The notes beneath the pieces are model-generated. The model made no database searches. It was not told the DNA's origin and saw nothing but the letters and a program-made list of their open reading frames with translations. Shown piece after piece: positions 55,701 to 63,041 of a DNA stretch of 64,000 nucleotides. The position numbers were made by a program, and so were the translations under genes. The DNA is taken from assembly GCF_019656315.1 (NCBI RefSeq), contig NZ_BPLU01000035.1:88168-152167 (forward strand), written 5' to 3'. The stretch comes from Flavobacterium sp. UMI-01 (lineage in GTDB: Bacteria; Bacteroidota; Bacteroidia; Flavobacteriales; Flavobacteriaceae). Position 1 is the first letter of the stretch, and each line of letters opens with the position of its first letter.

Positions 55701-55734
55701 GAAATCCCATTATAATTAAAATTGCACGTTTCAT
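52711..55734 (-). CDS. susC: SusC-like TonB-dependent outer-membrane transporter
   Basis: A signal peptide (IIMGFLLVGFSAVAQ) is followed by a carboxypeptidase-regulatory-like domain (HTVKGTIKDENGQPIPG), then the TonB box region (EEVVVIGYGSVRRDEI), plug domain (about 115-230, including GVQVLSSGGSPGASP) and a 22-strand barrel to residue 1007. It imports the oligosaccharide into the periplasm with SusD. The gene precedes susD in the same operon; the upstream surface lipoprotein gene ends 23 nt before it. Confidence 0.96.
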   Translation of the reverse strand: MKRAILIIMGFLLVGFSAVAQHTVKGTIKDENGQPIPGVNILEKNTTNSSASDLDGNYLIKVGNKATLVFSYIGFKTQEVVVNGRQMIPVKLIEDSAQLEEVVVIGYGSVRRDEITSSIVTVKGEDIAKTTASNPAEALQGKAAGVQVLSSGGSPGASPQILVRGITTNNGSQPLIVLDGVMLPDGTSLNFLNPADIENFQILKDASASAIYGSRASNGVVLISTKRGKEGKSIVNVDLSYGMQHMQKINMAGADEYIKVVNLRRTNDGAQPLYDPANFNTDTDWWNEVIENYAPITNANVRASGGSEKINYAASVSFFDQQSNYDKGWYQKVTGRFNVDFKISDKVKLKQDLSPRIERYENTPGALYNLLRIDPLTEVYLPQSERIGRNSYSIYAPSKNNVPNPVGNIARQFNETFFFGFFSNTQLDYKITPELTFSSQLGLNVTNAQTDVFTPQYFTTPNQQNEINNIARNTNRNFDYVLNNTINFKKTIKEKHFMNFLGGILYDAQNFNYLNASRDGVPDNENPDLRYLDAALGEGITVNGNEAQDNILSGIFRTIYSYDNKYYFTGSVRVDQSSRFPKNNRTGVFSSASFAWDIDSEKFFKSSVINNLRLKVGVGEVGNQNISRTGQFFSVGSDSYVFNGERVVSSFLSQFGNTNLKWETVSDKNIGIETSLFDSALDFSFEYYKKTSKDLLFNVELPNYTGIPGLVAQNVGSFESEGFDAQLGYNKKMGDFTLGLNFNISTNKSKAVALAPGNEQIFGQNRPDLGGRFIKISELGQTVGLFYGFKTDGIFQNQTELNSHTSNDGTAIQPNAKVGDLRFVDNNKDGLLNDDDLQVIGNPFADFYGGLTANLQYKNIDFSMQWYGTFGNDVFNYPSTFLYSGVQDVNVAEGALNKVWTPENTGAKYPRLTQLDRNGNYQRPSDLFIEDGSYLRLRNVQLGYNFNIKGFQKCRLYVSGQNLFTLTKYSGFDPEVAAGGNVINDFGIDYARNPVTKTYLLGLNLTL

Positions 55735-55757
55735 ATAATTTCTTTTGATTGTTTATT

Positions 55758-57167
55758 TTATCGTCTTATTGCTGATAATCTATTTAAGTGGCTGTCAAAA
55801 ATGATAGTATAATTTTTACCATAGGCCTCTGTCGGGAAAACAAATGATGACCCCCCACCTGGAATTGCTATTGAAGGATCAGTTGCATCCATTCTCCAAA
55901 AAGGAGCCCAAGCACTAGTATTTGCGTTTATAATAAATTGATTTAAAGAAGTTGAATTAGGTTCGTCATCAATCTTGACATCAATAGTCCATAAATAGGA
56001 ATTGTTAGCATCTTTAACAAATGGTTTCCCTGAATTAAAATGAAAACACTGCAAACCTCCTGTAACATTTGATACACAGGTAGAGGTATTCCCTACAAAC
56101 ACACCGGTTCCAAGAATGTAAATTTGATTATAAGGTGTGTCAGTTGGTGTATATGGCGTAACGGTATAGGTTTGATTTTTTAAATCCATTTTAACTTCGT
56201 AATAGCCTCTTTGAGGTAGTGTAATTGGATTGACACTTATATCAGTTCCCACCATAAGTTTTCCTGGAGTAACAGGATCTGCACCAAAAGAATAGGGACC
56301 GAAAGAACTTTTCTGAGGTACAAATCGCACCTTTGAATTTGCTTTAGACGAATAATATTTAGCTGTAAACACATACCCTTTTTCACCTGCTTGGGTACTG
56401 GCTATTGTATTATAAGGAACTCCAAACATATCCGAAGTTAACAAATCCTCATTGTCTACATCTGTAATATACATCACATCAAATAACAATTCATTTAAAA
56501 CATTTACTGTAATAACCTTAGTTGTTGTATTGCCTGATGAATCCTTAACTGTTATTACAAAAGAATATTTATTCGGAGCATCAATATCTAATGCTTTAGT
56601 ATAAGTGTATGTTGTTCCTGAAATAGGAATAGTTTCATTTAAAACGGAGCTTTCAATTTTAAACTCTGCTAATTTTGTATCTGTAACTGTAACTTCCAAC
56701 TCAACCTCTTTTCCGCTACCTATTAATACAGTGACACCGTCTATTGGTTTTGCAACATTTATAACTGGTGAAATAATGTCTTGATCTAAAGTAACTTTAA
56801 CTTCTTTGGTTAATGTAACCCCACCTGCATTAGTAATAGTAATAAGAATGGTATGAGTACTATTTACCTCTGCGGTTGCAGGTACTTTAAACTTGTAATT
56901 CAAATCATATGTTTTAGGAAGAGAATCAAAAGCGATTGTTTTATCTAAAAACCATGACTCATACTTCATATTTATAGATTTAATACCAGCAGGATCTGAT
57001 ACAGTACCTGTAAAAGTAAATGTGCGATCTGGAAGTGAAGAAACTTCTTGAACTAAAGATTGAAATTCTGGAATAGAATCCACTTTTGATGCATTATCAT
57101 CACTACAGCCTATTACAATAGTAACAATGCTAAAAATGAGCAATAAAATTGTTCTGGTTGTTTTCAT
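55758..57167 (-). CDS. Surface glycan-binding lipoprotein (SusE/F-like position)
   Basis: A lipoprotein signal (LLLIFSIVTIVIGC) precedes two or three immunoglobulin-like beta domains (VSDPAGIKSINMKY, EVTVTDTKLAEFKI, ITVKDSSGNTTTK). A distinct C-terminal part with aromatic residues and paired cysteines follows (CVSNVTGGLQCFHFN near 380, SAWAPFWRMDATD near 430). It is the first gene of the transcription unit going into susC and susD, in the place of SusE/F or SGBP proteins, which hold the glycan at the cell surface. Sequence alone does not identify the ligand. Confidence 0.82.
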   Translation of the reverse strand: MKTTRTILLLIFSIVTIVIGCSDDNASKVDSIPEFQSLVQEVSSLPDRTFTFTGTVSDPAGIKSINMKYESWFLDKTIAFDSLPKTYDLNYKFKVPATAEVNSTHTILITITNAGGVTLTKEVKVTLDQDIISPVINVAKPIDGVTVLIGSGKEVELEVTVTDTKLAEFKIESSVLNETIPISGTTYTYTKALDIDAPNKYSFVITVKDSSGNTTTKVITVNVLNELLFDVMYITDVDNEDLLTSDMFGVPYNTIASTQAGEKGYVFTAKYYSSKANSKVRFVPQKSSFGPYSFGADPVTPGKLMVGTDISVNPITLPQRGYYEVKMDLKNQTYTVTPYTPTDTPYNQIYILGTGVFVGNTSTCVSNVTGGLQCFHFNSGKPFVKDANNSYLWTIDVKIDDEPNSTSLNQFIINANTSAWAPFWRMDATDPSIAIPGGGSSFVFPTEAYGKNYTIIFDSHLNRLSAIRR

Positions 57168-57906
57168 TTTAAAAATTTTATTAGTTAGTTGGTTAATGAA
57201 TTGTTTGAAAAAAATAGTGCAAATACAGCTGTCATTACAAAAAGATCAAAAAGATAGATTATTTCACTAAATAAAGTTATTCTTGATTTCTTCTTAAAAA
57301 CTGACAAAAAAAACCATATCAATAAAAAAAAATTCTAAATTTTACATTATAAAAAAAATAACATATCATTTAATACAAATATATAATTGACTTTAAGATC
57401 TAAAAATAGACGCAAAAACTGAAAATATGGATAATACTATTTAAAAACTAAATCATAAAATAATTTTCCGACACAAAACCATAGTACAAAATCTTTTATT
57501 TAAAATATTGTTAATTAAAACGTTTAAGACTCTCAAAGGATCTTTTGTTTTTTAATATTAAAAAAGCATCGACTTAATATCGAAATATATGAGTTGTGAT
57601 TTAAGCAATCTTAAACAGATATTGCATTTTGACTTTGTCCATGAATTATACAGATAATAAAATGACACATCTGAAAAATATTGCTTATTTATTGTTTTTG
57701 CTTTCCGCAACCTTAAATAGCACCATCTAATCATAGACGATTCCACACGGAATAACCAATAATACCTAAACACCAAAAACAACATTAAATACGTTATTTT
57801 AATAAAATAACCATATATTTACTAAATTATAACTGTAAATTCTCATTGATAAGCCTAAAATATATAGATTTTCAACTTAATACAAATAGACATTAAATCT
57901 TAAATA
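57168..57906. other. Control region between the PUL operon and its AraC regulator
   Basis: About 740 nt separate the divergent surface-lipoprotein and AraC genes. They hold two operator-like copies (57407-57433 and 57887-57913) and an AT-rich stretch. A 75-codon open frame on the minus strand at 57558-57785 is probably chance, since it has no start context or family look. Promoters for both directions must lie here. Confidence 0.6.
57407..57433. promoter_or_regulatory. PUL operator-like site, copy 3
   Basis: TAGACG and TGGATA stand 21 bp apart, start to start, with the same A/T flanks as copy 2 (AAAAATAGAC and AATATGGA). It is 240 nt upstream of the surface lipoprotein start. Confidence 0.65.
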
Positions 57907-57913
57907 ATGGACA
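57887..57913. promoter_or_regulatory. PUL operator-like site, copy 4, overlapping the AraC start codon
   Basis: TAGACA and TGGACA are again 21 bp apart. The second half-site begins inside the ATG at 57907, so binding would block or control the regulator's own expression. Confidence 0.6.
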
Positions 57914-58791
57914 ATAACACTCTAAAAGAAGGTTTTCTAGGTCAAAAAATGATTGCCCTTCCTAGAACAGTAATCAGTATTGTGAAAACAAATCCAATAA
58001 CACAAAAGTTCTATGTAAGTGATTTAGGATACTATCCTATGGCAAATCATCATCATCGAATTAGAAAAAATGGAGCAAATCAATATATTTTTATTTATTG
58101 TGTCAAAGGAAAAGGTGAGATTTACATCAATAACAGTAAAATTATAATTACACCTAATCAATTTTTTATAATTCCAAAAAATATCAAACATGAGTACAAG
58201 GCCGATGAAAATGACCCATGGAGTATTTATTGGTTTCATTTCAAAGGCACGCTTGCCCCAGAACTTTATGACAGATACGCATCAACACACTCAAACATTT
58301 ACAAAAACGTCCCCTTTTCAATTGATAAAATTGAACTTTTTGAAAAAATATTTAACCTATTCAATAGTAATTATTCTGAAAACTACATCGAATATGCTAA
58401 TCTTCTAAGTTTAAATTTTATTAGTTCTTTTATTTATCATGATTTTGAAACCAATCTAGAAACACAACAAACCGACACGTTAATTGACTTAATTAAAGAT
58501 TTTCTTCTTAATAATTTAAATCAGAATTTCACATTAGATGAGATTGCTGAAAAATTCAATTATTCTAAATCCTATTTACACACAAAATTTAAAGTCAAAA
58601 CCGGCTATCCCTTAATTGTTTTTTTTAATCTAAAAAAAATTCAGAAAGCTTGTGAATATTTAAATTACACGGATTTAAGCATAAAAGAAATAAGCTATAA
58701 AGTTGGCTTTGACGATCCTTTGTATTTTTCAAGAATTTTTAAAAATTTTATGGGGAAATCACCACGGAACTACAAGCAAAGTTTAAAATAA
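57907..58791 (+). CDS. AraC-family transcriptional regulator of the PUL
   Basis: The N-terminal half is a cupin sugar-sensing domain (MANHHHRIRKNGANQYIFIY, GEIYINNSKIIITPNQFFIIP, about residues 40-100). The C-terminal half (about 195-290) has two helix-turn-helix motifs, LDEIAEKFNYSKSYLHTKF and IKEISYKVGFDDPLYFSRIF, with the family's G-F-x-x-x-x-Y/F-F signature. It is probably activated by a product of the glycan. It is divergent from the PUL operon. A start at 57949 is also possible and would leave operator copy 4 outside the gene; I kept the first ATG. Confidence 0.93.
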   Translation: MDNNTLKEGFLGQKMIALPRTVISIVKTNPITQKFYVSDLGYYPMANHHHRIRKNGANQYIFIYCVKGKGEIYINNSKIIITPNQFFIIPKNIKHEYKADENDPWSIYWFHFKGTLAPELYDRYASTHSNIYKNVPFSIDKIELFEKIFNLFNSNYSENYIEYANLLSLNFISSFIYHDFETNLETQQTDTLIDLIKDFLLNNLNQNFTLDEIAEKFNYSKSYLHTKFKVKTGYPLIVFFNLKKIQKACEYLNYTDLSIKEISYKVGFDDPLYFSRIFKNFMGKSPRNYKQSLK

Positions 58792-58870
58792 ACGTCAAAT
58801 TTTAGAAAAAACTACACCACATAATTCCAATCTCATTATTTTAACTTCAAATAAGTTATTGACACATAAA

Positions 58871-59536
58871 ATGAAAAAATTAAAGGCTATTATATTTGAT
58901 TTAGACGGGACATTAGTCGATTCCGACCATTACCATTTTAATTGTTGGAATGAAATCTTAAGTGAATTCAATATTAATTTAGAATATGATTATTATTTAA
59001 ATCACTTTGCTGGAAGACCAACCTCTTTAAATGCGGATACATTAATTAAAAAATATGCACTATCTATTACATCAAAAGATTTATCCGCTCAAAAAGACAC
59101 AATAACAAAAAGTAAAATAAAAACAGAAAAAATCAAATTTATGCCAAATGCACTTTCTACATTAAAATATTTTGCAAATGAAAATATCCCAATGTTTCTG
59201 GTAACTGGTAGCCCTAGAGCTGAAGTTGATTATGTTTTAAAAAAGACAGATATCAAAAAATATTTTGAATTTACAATAACAAGAAATGATGTTAAAAAAA
59301 GCAAACCAGATCCAGAACCTTATTTGAAAGCCATTGAAAAATGCAATTTTAACATTGAGAATATTTTGGTATTTGAAGATACTAAAAACGGTGTTGAATC
59401 AGCAAAATCGGCAAATTTAAGATGTTATGCCATTCAAGCTAATACAGATTTACAAAAAAAATTAAAACACGCTGATAAAATTTTTGAGAGTTTTGACCAA
59501 GCTATTAAATATTTAGAGAAAGAGAATTTTAGATAA
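58871..59536 (+). CDS. HAD-superfamily phosphatase/beta-phosphoglucomutase-like
   Basis: Motif I is FDLDGTLVDS (nucleophile Asp near residue 10), motif II is LVTGSPRAE near 110, motif III is around KSKPDPEPY near 150, and motif IV VFEDTKNG near 172. The variant with a cap after DSDHYH fits beta-phosphoglucomutase-like or sugar-phosphate phosphatases. It is 80 nt downstream of the AraC gene on the same strand and probably handles a phosphorylated sugar in the pathway. A TTG start at 58859 adds four residues; the ATG at 58871 is preferred. Confidence 0.88.
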   Translation: MKKLKAIIFDLDGTLVDSDHYHFNCWNEILSEFNINLEYDYYLNHFAGRPTSLNADTLIKKYALSITSKDLSAQKDTITKSKIKTEKIKFMPNALSTLKYFANENIPMFLVTGSPRAEVDYVLKKTDIKKYFEFTITRNDVKKSKPDPEPYLKAIEKCNFNIENILVFEDTKNGVESAKSANLRCYAIQANTDLQKKLKHADKIFESFDQAIKYLEKENFR

Positions 59537-59722
59537 TATAAAACAGCTAAATTCTATTACTAAACAGGTCACTAATCAGACTAGATACTACAATAAACTC
59601 ATGAAAAAACATCACAGGCAATCAAGCGGTCTCTCTACGGTCGTTCCCTTTGTTCCGTTCGGCTGTTCCAGTCGGGCTACACTATTTTGTGGGATTACTT
59701 ATTTCAATGTAACTTTCAACAA

Positions 59723-59747
59723 TCTTGAGCTTGTCGAAGAGCCCTCC
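59723..59747. repeat. TGAGC-TTGTCGAAG interspersed repeat
   Basis: CTTGAGCTTGTCGAAGAGCCC, a partial copy of the family. Confidence 0.6.
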
Positions 59748-59764
59748 GTTCCACAGACACGGCG

Positions 59765-59872
59765 CAGTCACAATAAAACAGCAGCTTGAAATGAGCGTTA
59801 GCGAATTACATATGACCATTAAAATTCAATAGATATATTCATATGAAAATAAGCAGCTGTTTTATTGCACTG
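59765..59872. repeat. Long inverted repeat with A-rich arms
   Basis: Arms CAGTCACAATAAAACAGCAG (59765) and its near-complement AAGCAGCTGTTTTATTGCAC (59851) differ at only a few positions over 22 nt. They frame a 60-nt AT-rich loop. Confidence 0.6.
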
Positions 59873-60008
59873 CTTGTTCCTCATCTTCACACGGTCTCTT
59901 CCTGCGTTCGGTCGGGCTACCATAACTGTAATACCGCTTCATTTCGTTCCGCTGCCACAACTTTTATTTTTAATGTGAAATATTGGATTTCATTTTTAAA
60001 ACCATTTG

Positions 60009-60037
60009 CCACCCTGAGCGTTATCGAAGGGCGCTTC
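60009..60037. repeat. ACCCTGAGC interspersed repeat
   Basis: CCACCCTGAGCG followed by TTATCGAAGGGCGCTTC. Confidence 0.6.
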
Positions 60038-60187
60038 ACTTCATTCCAGCCATATTACAGTTATAGCCCTCCAGCTTTTTGGCGGTTGCTCCTTCGCCCA
60101 GCCATCGGGGTCGGCTCGCTCCCTTTCAACTGCGCTATCTGCTTATAATCACTTCTGTACAAAGTAAATTGTTTATTTCCTTGAATC

Positions 60188-60218
60188 GTCACCCTGAGCG
60201 CAGTCGAAGGGCGCTATG
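60188..60218. repeat. ACCCTGAGC interspersed repeat
   Basis: GTCACCCTGAGCGCAGTCGA followed by AGGGCGCTATG; nearly the same as the copy at 60009 and 60331. Confidence 0.65.
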
Positions 60219-60330
60219 CCCTGAATCAAGGTTACCCGCCAAAAAAAGGCGGGAGTCTTTTATTTTTTCCCCGCCGTTACACGCTCATAGCCGCTACGTT
60301 TCGCTCCACCTACATATTAAGATTTCTTTT

Positions 60331-60380
60331 GTCATCCCGAGCGCAGTCGAGGGACTGAGCTTGCCGAAGGGCGCTCAACT
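60331..60380. repeat. Double GTCATCCCGAGC interspersed repeat
   Basis: GTCATCCCGAGCGCAGTCGA is followed at once by a second unit, ACTGAGCTTGCCGAAGGGCG. Confidence 0.65.
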
Positions 60381-60533
60381 CCCGCGTCTATGGTGGCTGT
60401 TCGATTGCCGCAACCCCGCCACTGCGCTCCTCATCCGCAAATAAAGTTCCTTGCCCCTGAAAAAGGGGCACCACTTTATTTGCTCCTTGCGGTGCTTGGG
60501 GGTGTTTGATTGCCGATTTCCAAAACAACTTTT

Positions 60534-60562
60534 GTCATCCTGAGCCTGTCGAAGAACCATCC
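60534..60562. repeat. GTCATCCTGAGCCTGTCGAAG interspersed repeat
   Basis: The best match to the widespread GTCATCCTGAGC-n-GTCGAAG motif; its reverse reading gives the often seen peptide LRQAQDD. Confidence 0.7.
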
Positions 60563-60621
60563 ACTTAACTACGACTCTGCTCCAAAAAAAAATAAATAAA
60601 AAGAAAGTAAAGGTCTGCTAC

Positions 60622-60773
60622 GGTTTCAAATAGTAAAGTTCAAGCCCTCCGGGTTTTTGAAAAAATCTCCACCTTCACTTCTCCGCTTCACCATCCGACT
60701 TCAAAATACGTTCCGACTCTACAAAACCACTTAGGTAGTATTTTTTCAAAAAAACTTGACTTCATTTGAAACC
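60622..60773. repeat. 150-bp imperfect inverted repeat before the DUF6943-like gene
   Basis: The outer arms GGTTTCAAAT (60622) and ATTTGAAACC (60764) are exact complements. An inner pair, TTTTTGAAAAAAT near 60654 and ATTTTTTCAAAAA near 60740, also matches. This could be a folded RNA leader or a MITE-like hairpin. Confidence 0.55.
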
Positions 60774-60870
60774 TTCACCGAAAGGACGACTTTCTTTTTT
60801 TTCTTTTTTCTTTTTCAAAAATATGTTGCGGAGCGTAGCGGAGCTGAACCATAATTTTAAATCCAGAATT

Positions 60871-61290
60871 ATGACTTCTCACAACGTACTGACACACCAA
60901 CCCCATAGAACGGTTACAGAACCGCATTTCTTTATTTTAAGCAAAGGCAAAAATGCAGGTAAACCATTAAAAGAAAGTTGCCCAAATTGCTTTTTAATCA
61001 CGGTAAAAACAGAAGAAGAAACGGAAAACTTGTATTGGATAGCGTACACGCTCTGGAAAGCCAACTTTTGGCACCAATACCAATATGGTTCAGTAATTCC
61101 ATTTATCAGAATCGGTACTTTCAAAAGCTGCTTCCGTGATGAGGTTATTAAAGCTTATAAAAAACATCAAAAACATCTAGATTTTGTGAATCGCATCCGA
61201 AAACTAGAAGAGCTGCAACACCATTATTCAAAAACAATCGAACAAATCGAAAATTTAAAATGGGCCTTGCTTCAAAACCAGTTGAGGTAA
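60871..61290 (+). CDS. DUF6943-like small protein
   Basis: The conserved segment HFFILSKGKNAGKPLKESCP with CPNCF following (a C-P-N-C pair) is typical of a small flavobacterial family I associate, from memory, with DUF6943. The C-terminal half is helical and charged (LDFVNRIRKLEELQHHYSK). The ATG at 60871 is preferred over one at 60766, since the upstream part encodes low-complexity sequence from the repeat region. No function is known to me. It ends just before a bidirectional terminator. Confidence 0.7.
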   Translation: MTSHNVLTHQPHRTVTEPHFFILSKGKNAGKPLKESCPNCFLITVKTEEETENLYWIAYTLWKANFWHQYQYGSVIPFIRIGTFKSCFRDEVIKAYKKHQKHLDFVNRIRKLEELQHHYSKTIEQIENLKWALLQNQLR

Positions 61291-61297
61291 AAAACAA

Positions 61298-61325
61298 AAA
61301 AGCCTGATCTTGCGATCAGGCTTTT
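61298..61325. terminator. Bidirectional terminator
   Basis: AAAAGCCTGATC with GATCAGGCTTTT, a 12-bp stem and TTGC loop, lies between convergent genes. Confidence 0.85.
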
Positions 61326-61362
61326 GCATTGCTTCGGAAAAGGTTACCAATCAAAACCGAAA

Positions 61363-61536
61363 CTATTTTTTGGATTTTATCATCCTTTTTAAGAGGAGCG
61401 ACACGATAAAACTGACGGTGGCTCCTATGACTGCTAAGATAATAGTTTTTAAAATATCTTCAGATAAAATATTGGGTACAATACTCAAGAAAGTGCCTGA
61501 GACAGTCCCAATCGGAAGACTGTTATTCGTTTCCAT
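61363..61536 (-). CDS. Small membrane protein, 57 aa (below usual ORF cut-off)
   Basis: On the minus strand the ATG at 61536 opens 57 codons. The product begins METNNSLPIGTVSGTF and has one clear membrane helix (ILAVIGATVSFIVSLLL) followed by a basic tail KRMIKSKK. The start overlaps the end of the upstream small gene by 14 nt, which indicates coupling. It may be a holin-like partner in the cassette. The family is not known to me. Confidence 0.7.
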   Translation of the reverse strand: METNNSLPIGTVSGTFLSIVPNILSEDILKTIILAVIGATVSFIVSLLLKRMIKSKK

Positions 61537-61801
61537 CGCGAGCTAAGTTTTCGTTATCCTTTTGCAGTTGCTTTAAAATAGCTTCATCATTTTGAGCTTG
61601 GTCATCAACAGTAATTTGGCTAATCGCCGAAATTACGCCACCTGCTACCACCAAATAACCCGCTGCACTAACTACAACTGCAGGCAATGCCACTGGCGCG
61701 GCTACAATCGTACCGCTGATGGCTAATAAGGCCAATCCAATACTTCGTAAGACTTTAAAAAACTTTGGTGTAGGTGCTTTTGCTCTTTCTACTAAATTCA
61801 T
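61523..61801 (-). CDS. Small hydrophobic protein, possibly holin-like, 92 aa
   Basis: After a charged N-terminus (NLVERAKAPTPKFFKVL) come two hydrophobic stretches (SIGLALLAISGTIVAAPVAL and VVVSAAGYLVVAGGVISAIS), then an acidic tail (DDQAQNDEAILKQLQKDNEN). The topology is like small holins or pore formers. It is coupled to the 57-aa membrane protein by overlap. The role is inferred. Confidence 0.65.
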   Translation of the reverse strand: MNLVERAKAPTPKFFKVLRSIGLALLAISGTIVAAPVALPAVVVSAAGYLVVAGGVISAISQITVDDQAQNDEAILKQLQKDNENLARDGNE

Positions 61802-61850
61802 AATATGCTTATTTATTCAATCCTTTTCATCCTCATTAGAATGGTAAAGA

Positions 61851-62255
61851 TTAAGATTCAACAATTAGTTCAACACACTCACTACTGTCTAGAGCTTTGC
61901 AAACCCTGTCTTTTAATTTCGTAAACGCGATTCTAGACATCAATCCCAATCCTGGACCAGATAGTTTTGTGACCGGAGCGATACATCCATTTAATTCTCT
62001 CAAAGCATTATTGGCAGTGTGAAACAAAATAAAACTTCTATTTTGAACATCAATAACTTCCAAATGCCATTTGAATTTTTGACTGTAACGCTTTCTAATA
62101 AAATACTTCCCTTCTGGAATACAGGAAACTTGCTTTTCATTATTCTTCCAAGGCAATTCGATAGTATAACAAATCAATTTACCTTCGCATTGGAGCTTTC
62201 CATTGGTTCCTTCAGGGAAATAAGTTCTGTTTAATATAAGTCTCATACTGATCAC
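61851..62255 (-). CDS. DUF5675 family protein
   Basis: The 134-aa protein matches the DUF5675 pattern: LILNRTYFPEGTNGKL at the start, CYTIELPWKNN near residue 30, IPEGKYFIRKRYS near 45, and FILFHTANNALRELNGCIAP near 75. The His and the Gly-Cys in the last block resemble the H-x(n)-G-C signature of L,D-transpeptidase-like enzymes, so peptidoglycan-directed activity is possible but only suggested. It lies inside a cassette with two small membrane proteins, reminiscent of a lysis module. Confidence 0.75.
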   Translation of the reverse strand: MISMRLILNRTYFPEGTNGKLQCEGKLICYTIELPWKNNEKQVSCIPEGKYFIRKRYSQKFKWHLEVIDVQNRSFILFHTANNALRELNGCIAPVTKLSGPGLGLMSRIAFTKLKDRVCKALDSSECVELIVES

Positions 62256-62282
62256 TTAAAACTGAACACTGAATACTGGCTA

Positions 62283-63041
62283 TTAAACACCTCCATCAAC
62301 TTTAATAAGTGACAGCGGGTTATAAGAACCATTTTTCAACGAATACATGCTACCGTTTACTTCTTGATAGAACTCAAGACCTAAAGCCAAAAATAATGGC
62401 TTAGTACTGTTAGGTGTAACGGTGTTTACTTGGTTAATTACAGCTGTAGCCGTAGCGTCCCAAGGTAAAATTGCAGTTTCGGAATGTTCCTCAACAAAAG
62501 TTTCGTTTTCAAAATCTACTTCAACACCTGCCGAAATAATTTTAAAATGAGTAGTTCCTCCAGGAGCCGCAATCATATTCGATGGAATAAATGAAGGAAT
62601 ATCTACAGACACTTCACCCGTTACTCTGTCGATAACTCCAGTATAAGGAGCATACAAACTAGTTCCTAGTTTTCCACGAATATTGAATTCGAATCCAGCC
62701 AATAATTCTGCTTCACCATCAATAACATTTCTTAATCCACGTTCATTAATAGCATCAGCCTGAATCACCTTAACCATTGATTGTGTCAAACGGCTCACCA
62801 TACGACTATCAGCCGAATTCAAAAGCAACACACGTAAAGCCGTTCTTAAAACTTTCCCAGCTTTCCCAGCTCTCCCAAACTCAGAACCGTTTTCACGCGT
62901 TCTTTGAAACGCTGGATCGTTTTTGATTCTATCAGCATCGATGCCACCTTTCTCACGAGCCATATGCCCATCTTTCGTTTTGTAAAAAGTAATATCCCCG
63001 ATAGTACCTTTCAATTTAATTATGCCTTTTTGCCTTGCCAT
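62283..63041 (-). CDS. Unknown protein of the small-gene cassette, 252 aa
   Basis: The protein starts MARQKGIIKLKGTIGDITFY, with basic and glycine-rich N-terminal part (REKGGIDADRIKNDP, SEFGRAGKAGKVLRTALR), followed by a beta-rich C-terminal domain. It has no signal peptide or membrane helix. The start is small and basic like a nucleic-acid-binding protein or a virion component. From memory, relatives occur in several flavobacterial genomes beside DUF5675 genes. It leads the minus-strand cassette. Function unknown. Confidence 0.7.
   Translation of the reverse strand: MARQKGIIKLKGTIGDITFYKTKDGHMAREKGGIDADRIKNDPAFQRTRENGSEFGRAGKAGKVLRTALRVLLLNSADSRMVSRLTQSMVKVIQADAINERGLRNVIDGEAELLAGFEFNIRGKLGTSLYAPYTGVIDRVTGEVSVDIPSFIPSNMIAAPGGTTHFKIISAGVEVDFENETFVEEHSETAILPWDATATAVINQVNTVTPNSTKPLFLALGLEFYQEVNGSMYSLKNGSYNPLSLIKVDGGV

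Larger units (their letters stand above)
59537..60870. other. Repeat-rich region without genes
   Basis: More than 1.3 kb hold only interspersed repeats and hairpins; the few open frames are translations of the repeats. At least five GTCAT/CCTGAGC-n-TCGAAG repeats lie between 59723 and 60562, plus two long inverted repeats (59765-59872 and 60622-60773). Base composition is GC-richer than the rest. No transposase is seen, so the repeats may be non-autonomous elements. Confidence 0.7.

Noticed and set aside
57558..57785. 75-codon minus-strand ORF in the PUL control region
   Set aside because: Composition is that of random AT-rich DNA, with no motif, start context or neighbour link.
60375..60560. 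61-codon minus-strand ORF in the repeat region
   Set aside because: It is a translation of the interspersed repeat (LRQAQDD peptide), not a gene.
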